A stretch of DNA of 64,000 bases, from positions 248,001 to 312,000 of the forward strand of contig CAWBSR010000018.1 in assembly GCA_963791545.1 (NCBI GenBank), in the 5' to 3' direction. A program made the position numbers and the translations under genes. This stretch comes from JALYXV01 sp963791545. Lineage in GTDB: Bacteria > Actinomycetota > Acidimicrobiia > Acidimicrobiales > Palsa-688. Shown here in pieces: positions 32,381 through 41,603 of the stretch. Each line of letters begins with the position of its first letter. Within the stretch, counting starts at the first letter, position 1. A model generated the notes under the pieces. It did not search any database. It worked only from the letters and a program-made list of their open reading frames with translations, and was not told the origin of the DNA.

Positions 32381-32965
32381 ATGTCCGGATGGGATCCCAA
32401 GAAGGACCTTCACAAGTACCTCCGTGTCGCTCGCGAAGCTCTGCTCTGGAAGCTCGACGGGCTTAGTGAGGTTGACATCCGCCGGCCCATGACGGCCACC
32501 GGGACCAACTTGCTGGGCTTGGTCAAGCATTTGGCCGGTGTGGAGGTGGGGTACTTCGGCGAGACATTCGAGCGGCCGTTCAACGAGCCCCTTCGGTGGT
32601 TCGACGAGGGCGCCGAGCCCAACGCCGACATGTGGGCGACCGCCGATGAGTCGCGCCCACAGATCATCGACCTCTATCAGCGAGCTTGGGCCCACGCCGA
32701 CGCCACGATCGGCGAGTTGGCGCTGGACGCGATCGGGCACGTGCCGTGGTGGCCCGACGACGGTGGCGAGACGACGCTGCACCGTATCCTGGTGCACGTG
32801 ATCGCCGAGACCAACCGGCACGCGGGGCACGCAGACATCGTCAGGGAACTCATCGACGGGACGGCGGGTTTTCGGCCGGGCAACGACAACCTGGCAGTCG
32901 GCGATGACGCCTGGTGGGCGAGCTATGTGAGCCGGTTGGAGCGCATCGCCCAAGAAGCTGGATAG
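32381..32965 (+). CDS. DinB-like (DUF664) family protein
   Basis: A 194-residue four-helix protein. LLWKLDGLSEVDIRRPMTATGTNLLGLVKHLAGVEVGYFGETFE and TTLHRILVHVIAETNRHAGHADIVREL are the characteristic blocks of the DUF664 branch of the DinB/YfiT superfamily, with His residues at about 50, 141 and 145 as metal ligands. Members of this fold include thiol-dependent transferases (mycothiol- or bacillithiol-linked), so a mycothiol-dependent role is possible in an actinobacterium. ATG 32381 is the start. Confidence 0.85.
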   Translation: MSGWDPKKDLHKYLRVAREALLWKLDGLSEVDIRRPMTATGTNLLGLVKHLAGVEVGYFGETFERPFNEPLRWFDEGAEPNADMWATADESRPQIIDLYQRAWAHADATIGELALDAIGHVPWWPDDGGETTLHRILVHVIAETNRHAGHADIVRELIDGTAGFRPGNDNLAVGDDAWWASYVSRLERIAQEAG

Positions 32966-32984
32966 GGCCACCGGCCCCCCTTTT
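32965..32984 (+). terminator. Hairpin with short T run after the DinB-like gene
   Basis: GGGCC and GGCCC pair around a 3-base loop, starting at the last base of the stop codon; CCC and TTTT follow. This is a weak rho-independent terminator. Confidence 0.45.
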
Positions 32985-33067
32985 GATGCGTCTTCGCCGG
33001 TCCCGCGCAAGCGGCTGTCCGAGGCGGGTCGGAAACCGCTGACACCGGTCCGAACTAGTCTCCGGCC

Positions 33068-33604
33068 ATGGCTGGGCACGGGGAACCCGACACGCACGGC
33101 GGCTCCAGGCTGACGCCTCCCTCGGAACGCCCGGTGTGGGACTGGCCCCTTATGCAGTTGCGGGCATTGCTGCGGCTCTCCGAGGACTTGGCGCACTACG
33201 CGGTGGCCATCCTGCTGCTGACGCTTGGCGTCATCGTCTTGTACCACACCGCGGTGGCCCTGCTGTCGGCCGACTCGGCCTTCTCGACCCGGGTCATTTC
33301 GGGGATCGACGGGGTGCTGTTCGTCATCATCGTGATCGAGCTGATGCAGACCGTAATGGCCCATTTCGAGCACACCGGCTTCCAGCTCAAGCCGTTCCTC
33401 ATCATCGGGATCATCTCGGCCGTTCGCCACATACTCACCATCGGGGCCCGCCTCACACTGGCGGGCGACGTGAGCGGTAGTTCCTTCAGCCAGTCCCAGA
33501 TCGAGCTGGGCGTCGAGTCGGGGGTCGTCCTGGCCTTGGTGGTTGGCCTGCTCCTGGTCCGGGTCGGCGATCGTATGGGTGGCAACGAATTCGAAGGCGA
33601 CTGA
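33068..33604 (+). CDS. PsiE-like phosphate-starvation-inducible membrane protein
   Basis: A 178-residue protein with a polar N-terminus of about 40 residues and four membrane helices (about 42-62, 76-98, 104-125 and 145-165). The arrangement, with FVIIVIELMQTVMAHFE and a short basic end, is typical of the PsiE family. The function of PsiE is not known; in enterobacteria it responds to phosphate starvation. No Pho box was identified here. ATG 33068. Confidence 0.75.
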   Translation: MAGHGEPDTHGGSRLTPPSERPVWDWPLMQLRALLRLSEDLAHYAVAILLLTLGVIVLYHTAVALLSADSAFSTRVISGIDGVLFVIIVIELMQTVMAHFEHTGFQLKPFLIIGIISAVRHILTIGARLTLAGDVSGSSFSQSQIELGVESGVVLALVVGLLLVRVGDRMGGNEFEGD

Positions 33605-33817
33605 GCGCAGTGACGCCGCCGTGATCCCCCGGCCGCGCAATCACGACGCCCGGAACCGACCCGGGATCAGCGGGCAGCATGCTTCGCCATCAAGGCCCTG
33701 CTACCCGCCCGCCCGGCGCCGCCGGCTGGTGACGGCGCTGCCGGCTCCAGCGCTGAGATCGGCGGCTTCGCCCCCGCCGCCAGCAGATGCGAGTGCCGCC
33801 AGTGTCCAGAACCAGTG
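33605..33817. other. Gap between convergent genes, no feature seen
   Basis: This 213-bp stretch separates the PsiE-like gene from the convergent hemerythrin gene. I see no reading frame of good quality and no strong hairpin. Confidence 0.4.
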
Positions 33818-34378
33818 TTACCCGGAGGTGTTCTCTGCGAACTCCCGCACCTTCTCGACTGCCCGGTCCACGGTGCCGGCCACGGCGCCCTGGACGATGT
33901 TGCCGGGAGGGGTGTCGCTGGCCCGGGGGTGAGGTCGCCGGGGCGCGGTCTTCTTGGCCGCTTCCATGGCGTCACCAATTTCGCCCAGCCGCTTGCGCCC
34001 GAGCGCCTTGCGGACGGTGGGGAACATCTCGGTCTCCTCCTCCTCCACGTGGTGGCGGACGTTCTCGATCAAGACCGTGACCTTGGCCTCGAAGCGCTCC
34101 TCCTGCGGGCTCATCCCGTCGAGTTCCGACAGGACCCACTTGACGATGTGATGTTCCTCCAGGCTCTCCAGCACGTCGTCGTCGGTTTGGGGAACCTCGC
34201 TGCGAATGCTGGGATAGAAGATCTGCTCTTCGATGGCGGCGTGGACGGAGAGCTCCTCGATGATCTGCTCCACCGTCTTCGCCTTCGCCTTGGTGGCCCG
34301 CTCGCCGGCCTTCTCAAAGGTCTTGAAGAGCCTTTCGACGGTCTTATGATCGTTCTTCAACAGCGTGATGGCGTCCAC
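33818..34378 (-). CDS. Hemerythrin/HHE domain protein
   Basis: A 186-residue protein from GTG 34378, with AAGGGAG seven bases before. It shows the HHE pattern: DAITLLKNDHKTVERLF, HAAIEEQIFYPSIR, LEEHHIVKWVLSEL and HHVEEEETEMFPTV, which give His and Glu ligands for a di-iron site in a four-helix bundle. Residues after about 140 (KKTAPRRPHPRASDTPPG) are a basic linker plus a short helix. Such proteins may sense oxygen or nitric oxide or store iron. A second HHE protein lies at 43.7 kb. Confidence 0.88.
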   Translation of the reverse strand: MDAITLLKNDHKTVERLFKTFEKAGERATKAKAKTVEQIIEELSVHAAIEEQIFYPSIRSEVPQTDDDVLESLEEHHIVKWVLSELDGMSPQEERFEAKVTVLIENVRHHVEEEETEMFPTVRKALGRKRLGEIGDAMEAAKKTAPRRPHPRASDTPPGNIVQGAVAGTVDRAVEKVREFAENTSG

Positions 34379-34579
34379 GGCGCACTCCCTTTCGGATCCA
34401 AACGGCTGCTCGCCAGCAGTCGCACTCAGCCTGGACTTACCCCGACCCGGCAGTGCCAAACGCCGGCCCGTCAAAACAACCGATCTCGCCGGGAAATGGT
34501 CACGGTCGCCCCGGCACTACGCCACCGCGGCCTACCGATGCGTCCGGCGACGCGTGGTCAAGGTCGGCGTGACGCCCCG

Positions 34580-35674
34580 ATGACGCGGCCCGGGGGGTCC
34601 AGAACCGACGGCGCCAGCGATGCCAAGGGCATGAACAGCCTGGTGCCTCTGGTCGACCTCCAGGCCCGGGACGCGGCCCGCCGGATCGACGATGCCTGTC
34701 GGAAGGTCGGTTTCCTCGCCGTGACCGGCCATGGTTTGCCCGCCGCGACCATTGCCCGAATGCTCGCCGCCACCGCCGCCTTCTTCGCCCTGCCCCTCGA
34801 AGAGAAACGGCGCTGGCGATCTCCCCGACCCGAGGTCAACCGGGGCTACTCGGCCAAGGGCACCGAGGGGCTCACCTACAGCCTCGGAGCGAGCGAGGTG
34901 CCCCCGGATCTGTTCGAGGCGTTCAATATCGGCCCCGACTCCTACGACCAGGACGATCCCGTTTACGCGGCGGAACAACACCGGATCTTCGCCGCCAACA
35001 TCTGGCCCGACCACCCCGCTGCCTCCGACCTGCGGCCCGCCCTGGTCGAGTACTTCGACGCGGTGCAGGTTCTGGTGCACCGCCTGACCGGCTTGTTCGC
35101 GGAAGCCCTGGGCCTGGTACCGGACTTCTTCGAGCCGCTCACCGACCATTCGACCGACACCATCCGGGTGAACCATTACGAGCGGGCCCCCGGAGAGGCC
35201 GACCCCGCCGAGGGCCAGCAGCGGATGGGCGCCCACACCGATTACGGGATTGTCACCGTCCTCTACGCGGACCCGGTCCCGGGCCTGCAGATCCTGGGCC
35301 CCGACGGTCGCTGGCACGACGTCGTGCCCACCCCAGGCACGCTGCTCGTCAACCTGGGCGATCTGCTGGCCGAGTGGACCAACGACCGCTGGCGCTCAAC
35401 GCTGCACCGGGTCGTACCGCCGCCCCGCCACCTTGAGGGTCGGGCAACGCGCCGCTCCGTCGCCTTCTTCCACGACGGCAACTACGACGCCCTGGTCGAG
35501 TGCCTCCCGACGTGCTGCTCGCCCGCCAACCCGCCCCGGTACCCCCCGGTGCGGGCCGGGGACCACCTCATGGCCAAGCTGCTCGGGCCCCGCACCCTGC
35601 AGGCGTCGAACGCCACATCGACTGCCGGCGACCGCCTCGGGGGAGACAAGTTGAGGAGTCCGCCCGCGGGGTAG
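34580..35674 (+). CDS. 2-oxoglutarate/Fe(II)-dependent oxygenase, isopenicillin N synthase-like
   Basis: A protein of about 364 residues. The N-terminal DIOX_N part has VDLQARDAARRIDDACRKVGFLAVTGHGLP; the double-stranded beta-helix has AHTDYG (first His and Asp of the iron triad), TLHRVVPPP (second His) and RRSVAFF (2OG-binding Arg-x-Ser). The enzyme should hydroxylate or desaturate a small molecule. ATG 34580 and ATG 34631 are both possible starts; neither has a convincing ribosome site. A polar tail of about 30 residues follows the core. The DUF1345 gene starts 10 bp downstream. Confidence 0.88.
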   Translation: MTRPGGSRTDGASDAKGMNSLVPLVDLQARDAARRIDDACRKVGFLAVTGHGLPAATIARMLAATAAFFALPLEEKRRWRSPRPEVNRGYSAKGTEGLTYSLGASEVPPDLFEAFNIGPDSYDQDDPVYAAEQHRIFAANIWPDHPAASDLRPALVEYFDAVQVLVHRLTGLFAEALGLVPDFFEPLTDHSTDTIRVNHYERAPGEADPAEGQQRMGAHTDYGIVTVLYADPVPGLQILGPDGRWHDVVPTPGTLLVNLGDLLAEWTNDRWRSTLHRVVPPPRHLEGRATRRSVAFFHDGNYDALVECLPTCCSPANPPRYPPVRAGDHLMAKLLGPRTLQASNATSTAGDRLGGDKLRSPPAG

Positions 35675-35684
35675 AGCACAGTCC

Positions 35685-36353
35685 ATGGCCGACTTCCTCG
35701 CCCCCGACGCAGTCGCGACGCACCGCCCCTATCCCTCCTTGATCCGACTGGCGCTCGCCGTGCTCGTCGGCGTGGTCACCGGGGTCGCCGCCGCGGTTAC
35801 CGCTCCGTGGCAGGTCGTCCCGCTTCTGGTGTGGGATGCCACCGCGGTGACCTGGGCCACACCGCTGTGGTGGCGCATCGCCCATATGGACGCCATGGCG
35901 ACCAGCGTCCATGCGACCGGCGAGGACCCTCGGCGAGCCACCACCGACGCCGTCTTGCTCTCCGCCAGTGTGATCAGCCTGGTGGCGGTCGTCATCGGGG
36001 TGGTCAAATCCAGCAGCAGCCATGGCGACGAGAAGGCGGTCCTGGTGGCGGCGGGCATCCTGACCATCGTCATCTCGTGGGCAGTAGTCCATACCCTGTT
36101 CACCCTGCGCTACGCCGGTTTGTACTACCAGGGCGCCGACGGCGGAGTCGACTTCAATGAGGATGACAAGCCGTGCTACCTGGACTTTGCCTACCTGGCC
36201 TTCACCATCGGCATGACCTACCAGGTCTCGGACTCCGACCTCACGACCAAGGAGGTCCGCCACACCGCGCTGCGCCACGCCCTGCTGTCCTATTTGTTCG
36301 GGACAGTGATCATCGCGGCCACCATCAACCTGGCCGCGGGCTTGGTCAAGTAG
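35685..36353 (+). CDS. DUF1345 membrane protein
   Basis: A 222-residue inner-membrane protein with five predicted helices (about 20-40, 43-60, 92-108, 120-140 and 198-218). The conserved blocks of DUF1345 are visible: a TLRYAGLYY segment followed by DFAYLAFTIGMTYQVSDSDLTTKEVRHTALRHALLSYLFGTVIIA. The function is unknown. It follows the oxygenase gene by 10 bp and is convergent with the VOC gene. Confidence 0.85.
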   Translation: MADFLAPDAVATHRPYPSLIRLALAVLVGVVTGVAAAVTAPWQVVPLLVWDATAVTWATPLWWRIAHMDAMATSVHATGEDPRRATTDAVLLSASVISLVAVVIGVVKSSSSHGDEKAVLVAAGILTIVISWAVVHTLFTLRYAGLYYQGADGGVDFNEDDKPCYLDFAYLAFTIGMTYQVSDSDLTTKEVRHTALRHALLSYLFGTVIIAATINLAAGLVK

Positions 36354-36363
36354 TCGCCCGGCG

Positions 36364-36807
36364 CTACTGGTCGATCGGCCCGATGGCAACCTGGCCATCG
36401 GGAGCCACGTGCCAGCCGGGGTTGGTCGCCACTTCCCAGCGGAAACCGGAAGGATCGGCGAAGTAGCAGTGGAAGCCGCCGAAGGCAGCCGGTTGCGGTT
36501 CTTTGAGCATGGTCGCCCCCGCCGCCCGGGCGCGTTCCCAGACTGCCGTGACCTCATCCTCGCCGGCCACGATCTGGGCCAGGCTCATCGAAGGCGTCCC
36601 GGCTGAGGCCCGGGTGCCGGGAACGGCATCGGCGGCCAGGTCGTCGGCCCCGAACAGCCCCAGCAGCAGGCCGTGATTGATCTGGATGAACACGACGTCG
36701 CCGGGCACTTCAAAGGTGACCTCCCAGCCCAGCCCATCCACGTAGAAGTTACGGCTGGCCGTCACATCGGCCACGCCCAAGGTGACGAGATCCATACGCT
36801 GTTTCAT
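36364..36807 (-). CDS. VOC-family (glyoxalase-like) protein
   Basis: A 147-residue protein of two beta-alpha-beta-beta-beta units: MDLVTLGVADVTASRNFYVDGLGWEVTFEVPGDVVFIQIN and ARAAGATMLKEPQPAAFGGFHCYFADPSGFRWEVA. The FADPSGFRWE end is diagnostic for the vicinal-oxygen-chelate fold. Members include glyoxalases, dioxygenases and antibiotic-binding proteins; metal ligands here are incomplete, so catalysis is uncertain. ATG 36807 is chosen with AAGGA eight bases upstream; ATG 36816 is possible. Confidence 0.85.
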   Translation of the reverse strand: MKQRMDLVTLGVADVTASRNFYVDGLGWEVTFEVPGDVVFIQINHGLLLGLFGADDLAADAVPGTRASAGTPSMSLAQIVAGEDEVTAVWERARAAGATMLKEPQPAAFGGFHCYFADPSGFRWEVATNPGWHVAPDGQVAIGPIDQ

Positions 36808-36863
36808 GTGTCCCATCCTTGCTCGCGGGCCCGTCCCCAGTCTTGAACGAGCCCTCGGCCGAG

Positions 36864-38888
36864 CTAGGCCCCGCCCGCCGCCCCCCCATCCACAAGGTGA
36901 CGACGGAACCAGTCGACGATGATCTCGGCCCGCATGACTCGATGGCGGGGGGAACCGCTTCGGGACAGTTCGTGACTCTCTCCGGGAAACAACACCATCG
37001 CCGGCTCCCGGCCGAGTAACCGCAGCGCCACGAACAGCTCCTCGGCCTGGCCGACCGGGCACCGGAGGTCGTTCTCGGAGTGCACGATCAGCAGCGGCGT
37101 CGTGATCGACCGCACGTAACTGATCGGAGACTGGCGCAGATAGGCGCCGGGGTTGTCCAGGTGGGACACCCCGACATAGCCCCGGAACATCGTGGCCACG
37201 TCGGAGATCTGCTCCAACGTGAGCAGGTTGTTGGCCGACCGCTCTGACAACGCGGCCCGGAAACGGTCGGTGTGGCCGACCATCCACGAGGCCATGTATC
37301 CGCCGTAGGAGCCACCGAGCACGCCCAGCCGGTCGCCGTCGATGAAGTCGAACCTGGCCGTGGCCGCCTCAACCACCGCCATCAGGTCGTCGTAGTCGAC
37401 GCCCCCCCATCCGGACCCCGGGTCTTGCTCGGCTTCTGGCCAGCGGATGGCCCGGGCCGCCGCCTCGGTCGAGCCCGACGACCCGCGGGGATTTGCGTAC
37501 ACCACCGCGAACCCGGCTCCGGCCTGCAGTTGGAACTCGTCGAAGAACCGGTTCCCGTACTGGGTGAAGGGCCCCCCATGGACGTTCAACAAGGCGGGGT
37601 AACGTCGGCCCGGCTCGGCTCCCACCGGCGGCATCACCCAGGCCCCGACGACGTGGCCGTCGGGTGCGGTGGCCGAGAACGGCACCGGTGCCACCAGTTC
37701 GGTGCCCCCCGTGAAAGGCCGCCCGACGTCGGTGAGCTGACGCTCGTGGCCGCTTGCCAGATCCAACACGAACAGCTCCGAGGTACTGGTCGGGGTGGAG
37801 GCGCAGAAGGCGACGGTGCCTGCCGACACGTCGAACGCGCCGACCTCTCGGTCACCGGCGACCACCGGCGCGGGGGCAGCGGACCGGTAGAGGTGGGTGT
37901 TGCCTCCGTCCTCGACCCGGAACCAGATGGCACCGTCGCTCCACTGCGGTTCCCGCAGGGTGGGGTAGGGGCCGCACTGCCGGTCGAGCGAGCGGGTGAG
38001 CACCTCCACCTCCCCGCTGTCGACGTCGAGCACGGTCACCTGGGCGTGGCGGGGCTCGTCCAGGGGGATGCCCGCCGACAGGTAGGCGATGCGGTGGCCG
38101 TCGGGAGACCAGGACGGGGAAAAGTTTTCCGACCCCGTCTTGGTCAGTCGCTGCGGTGCCCTGGGGCCGTCACCCGGACCAGGCAGCCCGGTGACGAACA
38201 CGTCGGAAGCCAGGTCCAGATCCCATCCCTCGTGGCGGGCCGAGGTGAACGCCAAGCGGGCCCCATCGGGCGACCAACTGAGGCCTTCGACCTGGTAGGG
38301 GCCTTCGGTGACCGGTTGGGGACCCGAGGACCCGTCGGCGGGCACCACGAACAGTTGCCGGACCCGGTCGGAAACAAAGCCCTCCGAGTCCAACCGGTAG
38401 AACAGGCGGTCGATTCGCCGGGGCGGTCGGTCGCGAGCTTTGGTGGGGCCGTAGTGGGCCTCATCGCGGAGCCGGGCCAAGAAGGCCAGCCGGCTGCCGT
38501 CGGGGGACCATGCCAGTTGCTCGATCGCCTCAGGCCACGATGCCAGGGTTCGGACCTCCTCGGGCGCCGCCAGCGGGGCGACCCGGAGCTCGAAATGCTG
38601 TTCGTCGGCGTCCTTCAGGCCGTCGTCATGGCAGTGCCAGACGAATGCCAGCGACCGGCCATCGGGGGACCATCGGGCCGTGGAGTGGCTTGCCTCACCG
38701 GACGTGAAGGCAGCCGGAGCACTGGAGCCATCCACCGGGGCCCGCCATACCTGACTGCGGTAGCAGTTGGCCTCCAGGTCCACGCTGGTGACCGTGAACG
38801 CCACCTGTCGCCCGTCGGGGGCCAGGCTCGGATCGCCCGCCGTGACCAGCCTGCCGAGATCATCGGGAACCATGCCCGCCATGACCAC
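36864..38888 (-). CDS. S9 family prolyl-oligopeptidase/acylaminoacyl-peptidase
   Basis: A 674-residue serine peptidase. About residues 15-380 form a beta-propeller with TolB-like repeats (SPDGRSLAFVW, SPDGSRLAFLAR, SPSWSPDGHRIAYLS). The C-terminal alpha/beta hydrolase (about 410-670) has GGSYGGYMASWM with the nucleophile Ser, NDLRCPVGQAEE with the Asp and GESHELSRSGSPRHR with the His. It cleaves short peptides or removes N-acylated residues; it is probably cytoplasmic as no signal is seen. GTG 38888, ATG 38882 and ATG 38873 are candidate starts. Confidence 0.92.
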   Translation of the reverse strand: MVMAGMVPDDLGRLVTAGDPSLAPDGRQVAFTVTSVDLEANCYRSQVWRAPVDGSSAPAAFTSGEASHSTARWSPDGRSLAFVWHCHDDGLKDADEQHFELRVAPLAAPEEVRTLASWPEAIEQLAWSPDGSRLAFLARLRDEAHYGPTKARDRPPRRIDRLFYRLDSEGFVSDRVRQLFVVPADGSSGPQPVTEGPYQVEGLSWSPDGARLAFTSARHEGWDLDLASDVFVTGLPGPGDGPRAPQRLTKTGSENFSPSWSPDGHRIAYLSAGIPLDEPRHAQVTVLDVDSGEVEVLTRSLDRQCGPYPTLREPQWSDGAIWFRVEDGGNTHLYRSAAPAPVVAGDREVGAFDVSAGTVAFCASTPTSTSELFVLDLASGHERQLTDVGRPFTGGTELVAPVPFSATAPDGHVVGAWVMPPVGAEPGRRYPALLNVHGGPFTQYGNRFFDEFQLQAGAGFAVVYANPRGSSGSTEAAARAIRWPEAEQDPGSGWGGVDYDDLMAVVEAATARFDFIDGDRLGVLGGSYGGYMASWMVGHTDRFRAALSERSANNLLTLEQISDVATMFRGYVGVSHLDNPGAYLRQSPISYVRSITTPLLIVHSENDLRCPVGQAEELFVALRLLGREPAMVLFPGESHELSRSGSPRHRVMRAEIIVDWFRRHLVDGGAAGGA

Positions 38889-39023
38889 AGGGTGTCACAA
38901 CCACGGAATGCAGCGATGCCTCACAACGTCGCCGCCGACGGCATCGCACCGAGGGTAAGCCAGTTCGTCGGGGCGGCCACTTCCCACCAGCGCCGGGGGC
39001 GGGCCAGTCCGGGGTCGGCTTGG

Positions 39024-41603
39024 CTATGCCATCGGTTGGCGGGCGATGTCGGACGGCTCCCGTCCCGCCAGCAGCCAGCCGGCGGCCGTTGCGACGACCG
39101 GTAGCACACCAACGATGATGATCAGATTGGTCAGGGGAACATGGCTTAGCGGTTGGAGGTCGCTTCGGTGCCAGGCGAGCAGAGCCGCGTAGGCGCCGGC
39201 GGTGCCCAGCACGGCGGCGAGTAGGGCCAGGGCGCCCGCGGTGGCGCCCGTGAGGGTCCGGCGGGTGGTGCTGCTGGCGCCGGTGGCGCTCAGGGTGCGC
39301 AGGTCGCCGCCGGTTTCGCTACGGATCAGCCCCACCGTCATCGCCAGCACCCCGAGGGCGACCAGGATGCCCGCCAATGTCGACCAGTTGCGCAACGGGG
39401 TCAGGGATTTCTGGGCCGATTTGGTTTCGATACTGAGACCCGCCGATGCCGCCAGCCGGCGGGCCTGATCGATCTGGAGGCTGCTCAAGGCGCTCGGGGT
39501 CTGGATGAGCCAGCCGGCGGGCAACGCTTTCAACCCGAGAGCTTCGAGCCCGTGGGTGGTGATGAGGGTGTTCGGATCGGACGTGAACGCCGGGAGTTGG
39601 TGGATGTTCTGGATGGCCGGGTGGGCGGCGGCGGCAGGCGTGTTGGGACGACCGGGACCTGCAGGTCCGGGCTTGGCAACAGCCGACCCATCTCCGAAAT
39701 CGGGGAGAAAGATCTGGACGTCACCGAGGCCGGTCAGGGACGTGACGATGTCAGTGTTCGGGCTGATCTGATCGGCGGCGATCCCGAGATGGGCAAGGAG
39801 GGCAGGGGTGGCGACGTAGAGCTGGGCCGCCGGGTTCACCTCTTCGCCTCGGGGTTGGATTTTGACGTGGGCGAGGGCGGCGACGATTTGCCCCCCGGGC
39901 CCGCCGCCCGGTCCCACTCCCGGTGCTTGCGGTGGGAAGTTCGGATTGAAGGCGGCTTGAAGGGGAACAGCGGCTGACGCGTGCAAGGTCGCGGCAATCC
40001 CGTCGATGTCGGCCTGCACGGTCGCCTGCTGCTCCATGGTCAGCACCGGGACGGCGCTGCCGGGGCCGAATCCGCGCTGGCCGACATACACATTCACCTG
40101 GTTGGGCGGCAGGTTCCCGATCGGAGACGGCGGCTGGGCCGCGGCGGCGCTGATGGCAATGGTGGCAGCAATGGCGACGGCCAGGGTGGCAGCACCGAGG
40201 GCGGCACCGGAACGGGCCTGGTATCGGGCCAGGTCCCGGACCGCCAGGCGGACGGCGATGGGAAAACGCCCGCCGAGGGCCGCCAATGCGGCAATGGCCA
40301 GCGGGGCCAGGAGCAGGAACCCGATCACGGTGGTCAGGGCGCCGGAGATGATGAACGGCGCCTTGTTCTGGTGGGCGAAGGCCAGCAGGAGTAACCCGAC
40401 GGCGAGCATGACGGCGCCGGCGGCGGCAAAACGGTGAGCCGGTTGGGGGCGCGGTGGGCGCCCCGACAGGGCGGCCACGATCGGAATACGGGCGGCGGCG
40501 CGCGCCGGCCACCAAGCCGCCGCGATCGCCGACAACGTGGCCAGCCCGATGGACGCTCCAACCGCCCACCACGGCAGGTTGAAGCGGTCGATGCGGTGGT
40601 CAACGATCGACTCGAACCGGGGGGCGGAGGCGATCCACACCCCGATCCCCGCGGCCGCGCCGACGAGGGCGCCGACGGCTCCCACCACGAAACCGTTGGC
40701 CAGCATCACCAGGCGGACATGGCGGTCGGTGGCGCCGAGCGACGCCAGCAAGCCGGTGGCCCGCATCCGCCGCTGGGCCATGACGGCGAAGCCGGCCACG
40801 GCGAGCAACGCCACGAAGAGCAGACCGACCGTGCCCAACACCAGCACGATGGTTTCCGCCGCCGTCTTGCTGGCCGTGCCTCGGGCCTCGATGTTGGTCC
40901 CCGCGTGGCTTGGGAACCGGAACGACTCCAGCTGGTGGCGCGACGTGTTGGCCAGCACCGACACGGTGCCTGGCGGGTTGGCCTGGCCCGGCGCGACCAG
41001 GGCGAACTGTTCCTGTAAGTCCAACGGGTTCTCGACCAAGCCAACGACGTGGAATGTCCGGCCCCCTTCGGACCAGACGCCGCCGACGTGCAGGTCGAAA
41101 ATGGCGGCGGCTTTTCTGGTCACTGCGACTTCGCCGGTACCGGCCGGGTAGCGGCCCGAATCGAGGCGGACGGTCGGGCGGACGTAGGGACCGTCGGGGT
41201 TTTCCGCTCGCACATCGAGGGTGGACACCGATCCGGGGATCGCGATGCTCTGGTGCGCCACGACGTCGATGGTGCCGAACTCTCGTCGCGCCGCGGCGAG
41301 GTCGCTCGCCAGTGCCGGGTCCGATCCGGGCAGGTGGAGGATGGTGCTGGCCGTGCCGAACATGGGATCGGCGTGCAACTCCGCCGCGTTGGACGCCAGG
41401 GCCAGGCCGACCGTGGTGGCCCCCACGGCTACCGCGAGCAGGGCCAGGACCAGGACCTGGCGACGCCATTCGCGTCGGAACATCCGCCACGCCCATCGGA
41501 CCACGGCTCGCCGGGCGGGAGCGCCGCCCGTGGCGCTGCGGCCCCCGGTCGGGCGAGGGCTACTCGCAGGCGGTTGCGGGCGCTCTTTGACCGCGGTGGT
41601 CAT
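39024..41603 (-). CDS. ABC transporter permease with two FtsX domains
   Basis: An 859-residue MacB/FtsX-type permease. After a basic N-terminus and a first helix (VLVLALLAVAVGATTVGLALA), a periplasmic part of about 200 residues follows, then FtsX membrane units near 255-385 (IVLVLGTVGLLFVALLAVAGFAVMAQRRMRATGLLASLGATDRHV) and a second one at the C-terminus (LSATGASSTTRRTLTGATAGALALLAAVLG). The extracellular part between them is Gly/Pro-rich. Start ATG 41603 overlaps the ATPase stop (ATGA). With the ATPase and PadR it forms a self-contained export or mechanotransmission system; substrate unknown. Confidence 0.88.
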   Translation of the reverse strand: MTTAVKERPQPPASSPRPTGGRSATGGAPARRAVVRWAWRMFRREWRRQVLVLALLAVAVGATTVGLALASNAAELHADPMFGTASTILHLPGSDPALASDLAAARREFGTIDVVAHQSIAIPGSVSTLDVRAENPDGPYVRPTVRLDSGRYPAGTGEVAVTRKAAAIFDLHVGGVWSEGGRTFHVVGLVENPLDLQEQFALVAPGQANPPGTVSVLANTSRHQLESFRFPSHAGTNIEARGTASKTAAETIVLVLGTVGLLFVALLAVAGFAVMAQRRMRATGLLASLGATDRHVRLVMLANGFVVGAVGALVGAAAGIGVWIASAPRFESIVDHRIDRFNLPWWAVGASIGLATLSAIAAAWWPARAAARIPIVAALSGRPPRPQPAHRFAAAGAVMLAVGLLLLAFAHQNKAPFIISGALTTVIGFLLLAPLAIAALAALGGRFPIAVRLAVRDLARYQARSGAALGAATLAVAIAATIAISAAAAQPPSPIGNLPPNQVNVYVGQRGFGPGSAVPVLTMEQQATVQADIDGIAATLHASAAVPLQAAFNPNFPPQAPGVGPGGGPGGQIVAALAHVKIQPRGEEVNPAAQLYVATPALLAHLGIAADQISPNTDIVTSLTGLGDVQIFLPDFGDGSAVAKPGPAGPGRPNTPAAAAHPAIQNIHQLPAFTSDPNTLITTHGLEALGLKALPAGWLIQTPSALSSLQIDQARRLAASAGLSIETKSAQKSLTPLRNWSTLAGILVALGVLAMTVGLIRSETGGDLRTLSATGASSTTRRTLTGATAGALALLAAVLGTAGAYAALLAWHRSDLQPLSHVPLTNLIIIVGVLPVVATAAGWLLAGREPSDIARQPMA

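Noticed and set aside
33815..35674. A 619-codon plus-strand frame ending in the 2OG oxygenase
   Set aside because: The first 255 codons are antisense to the hemerythrin gene and not protein-like; the oxygenase starts at 34580 or 34631.
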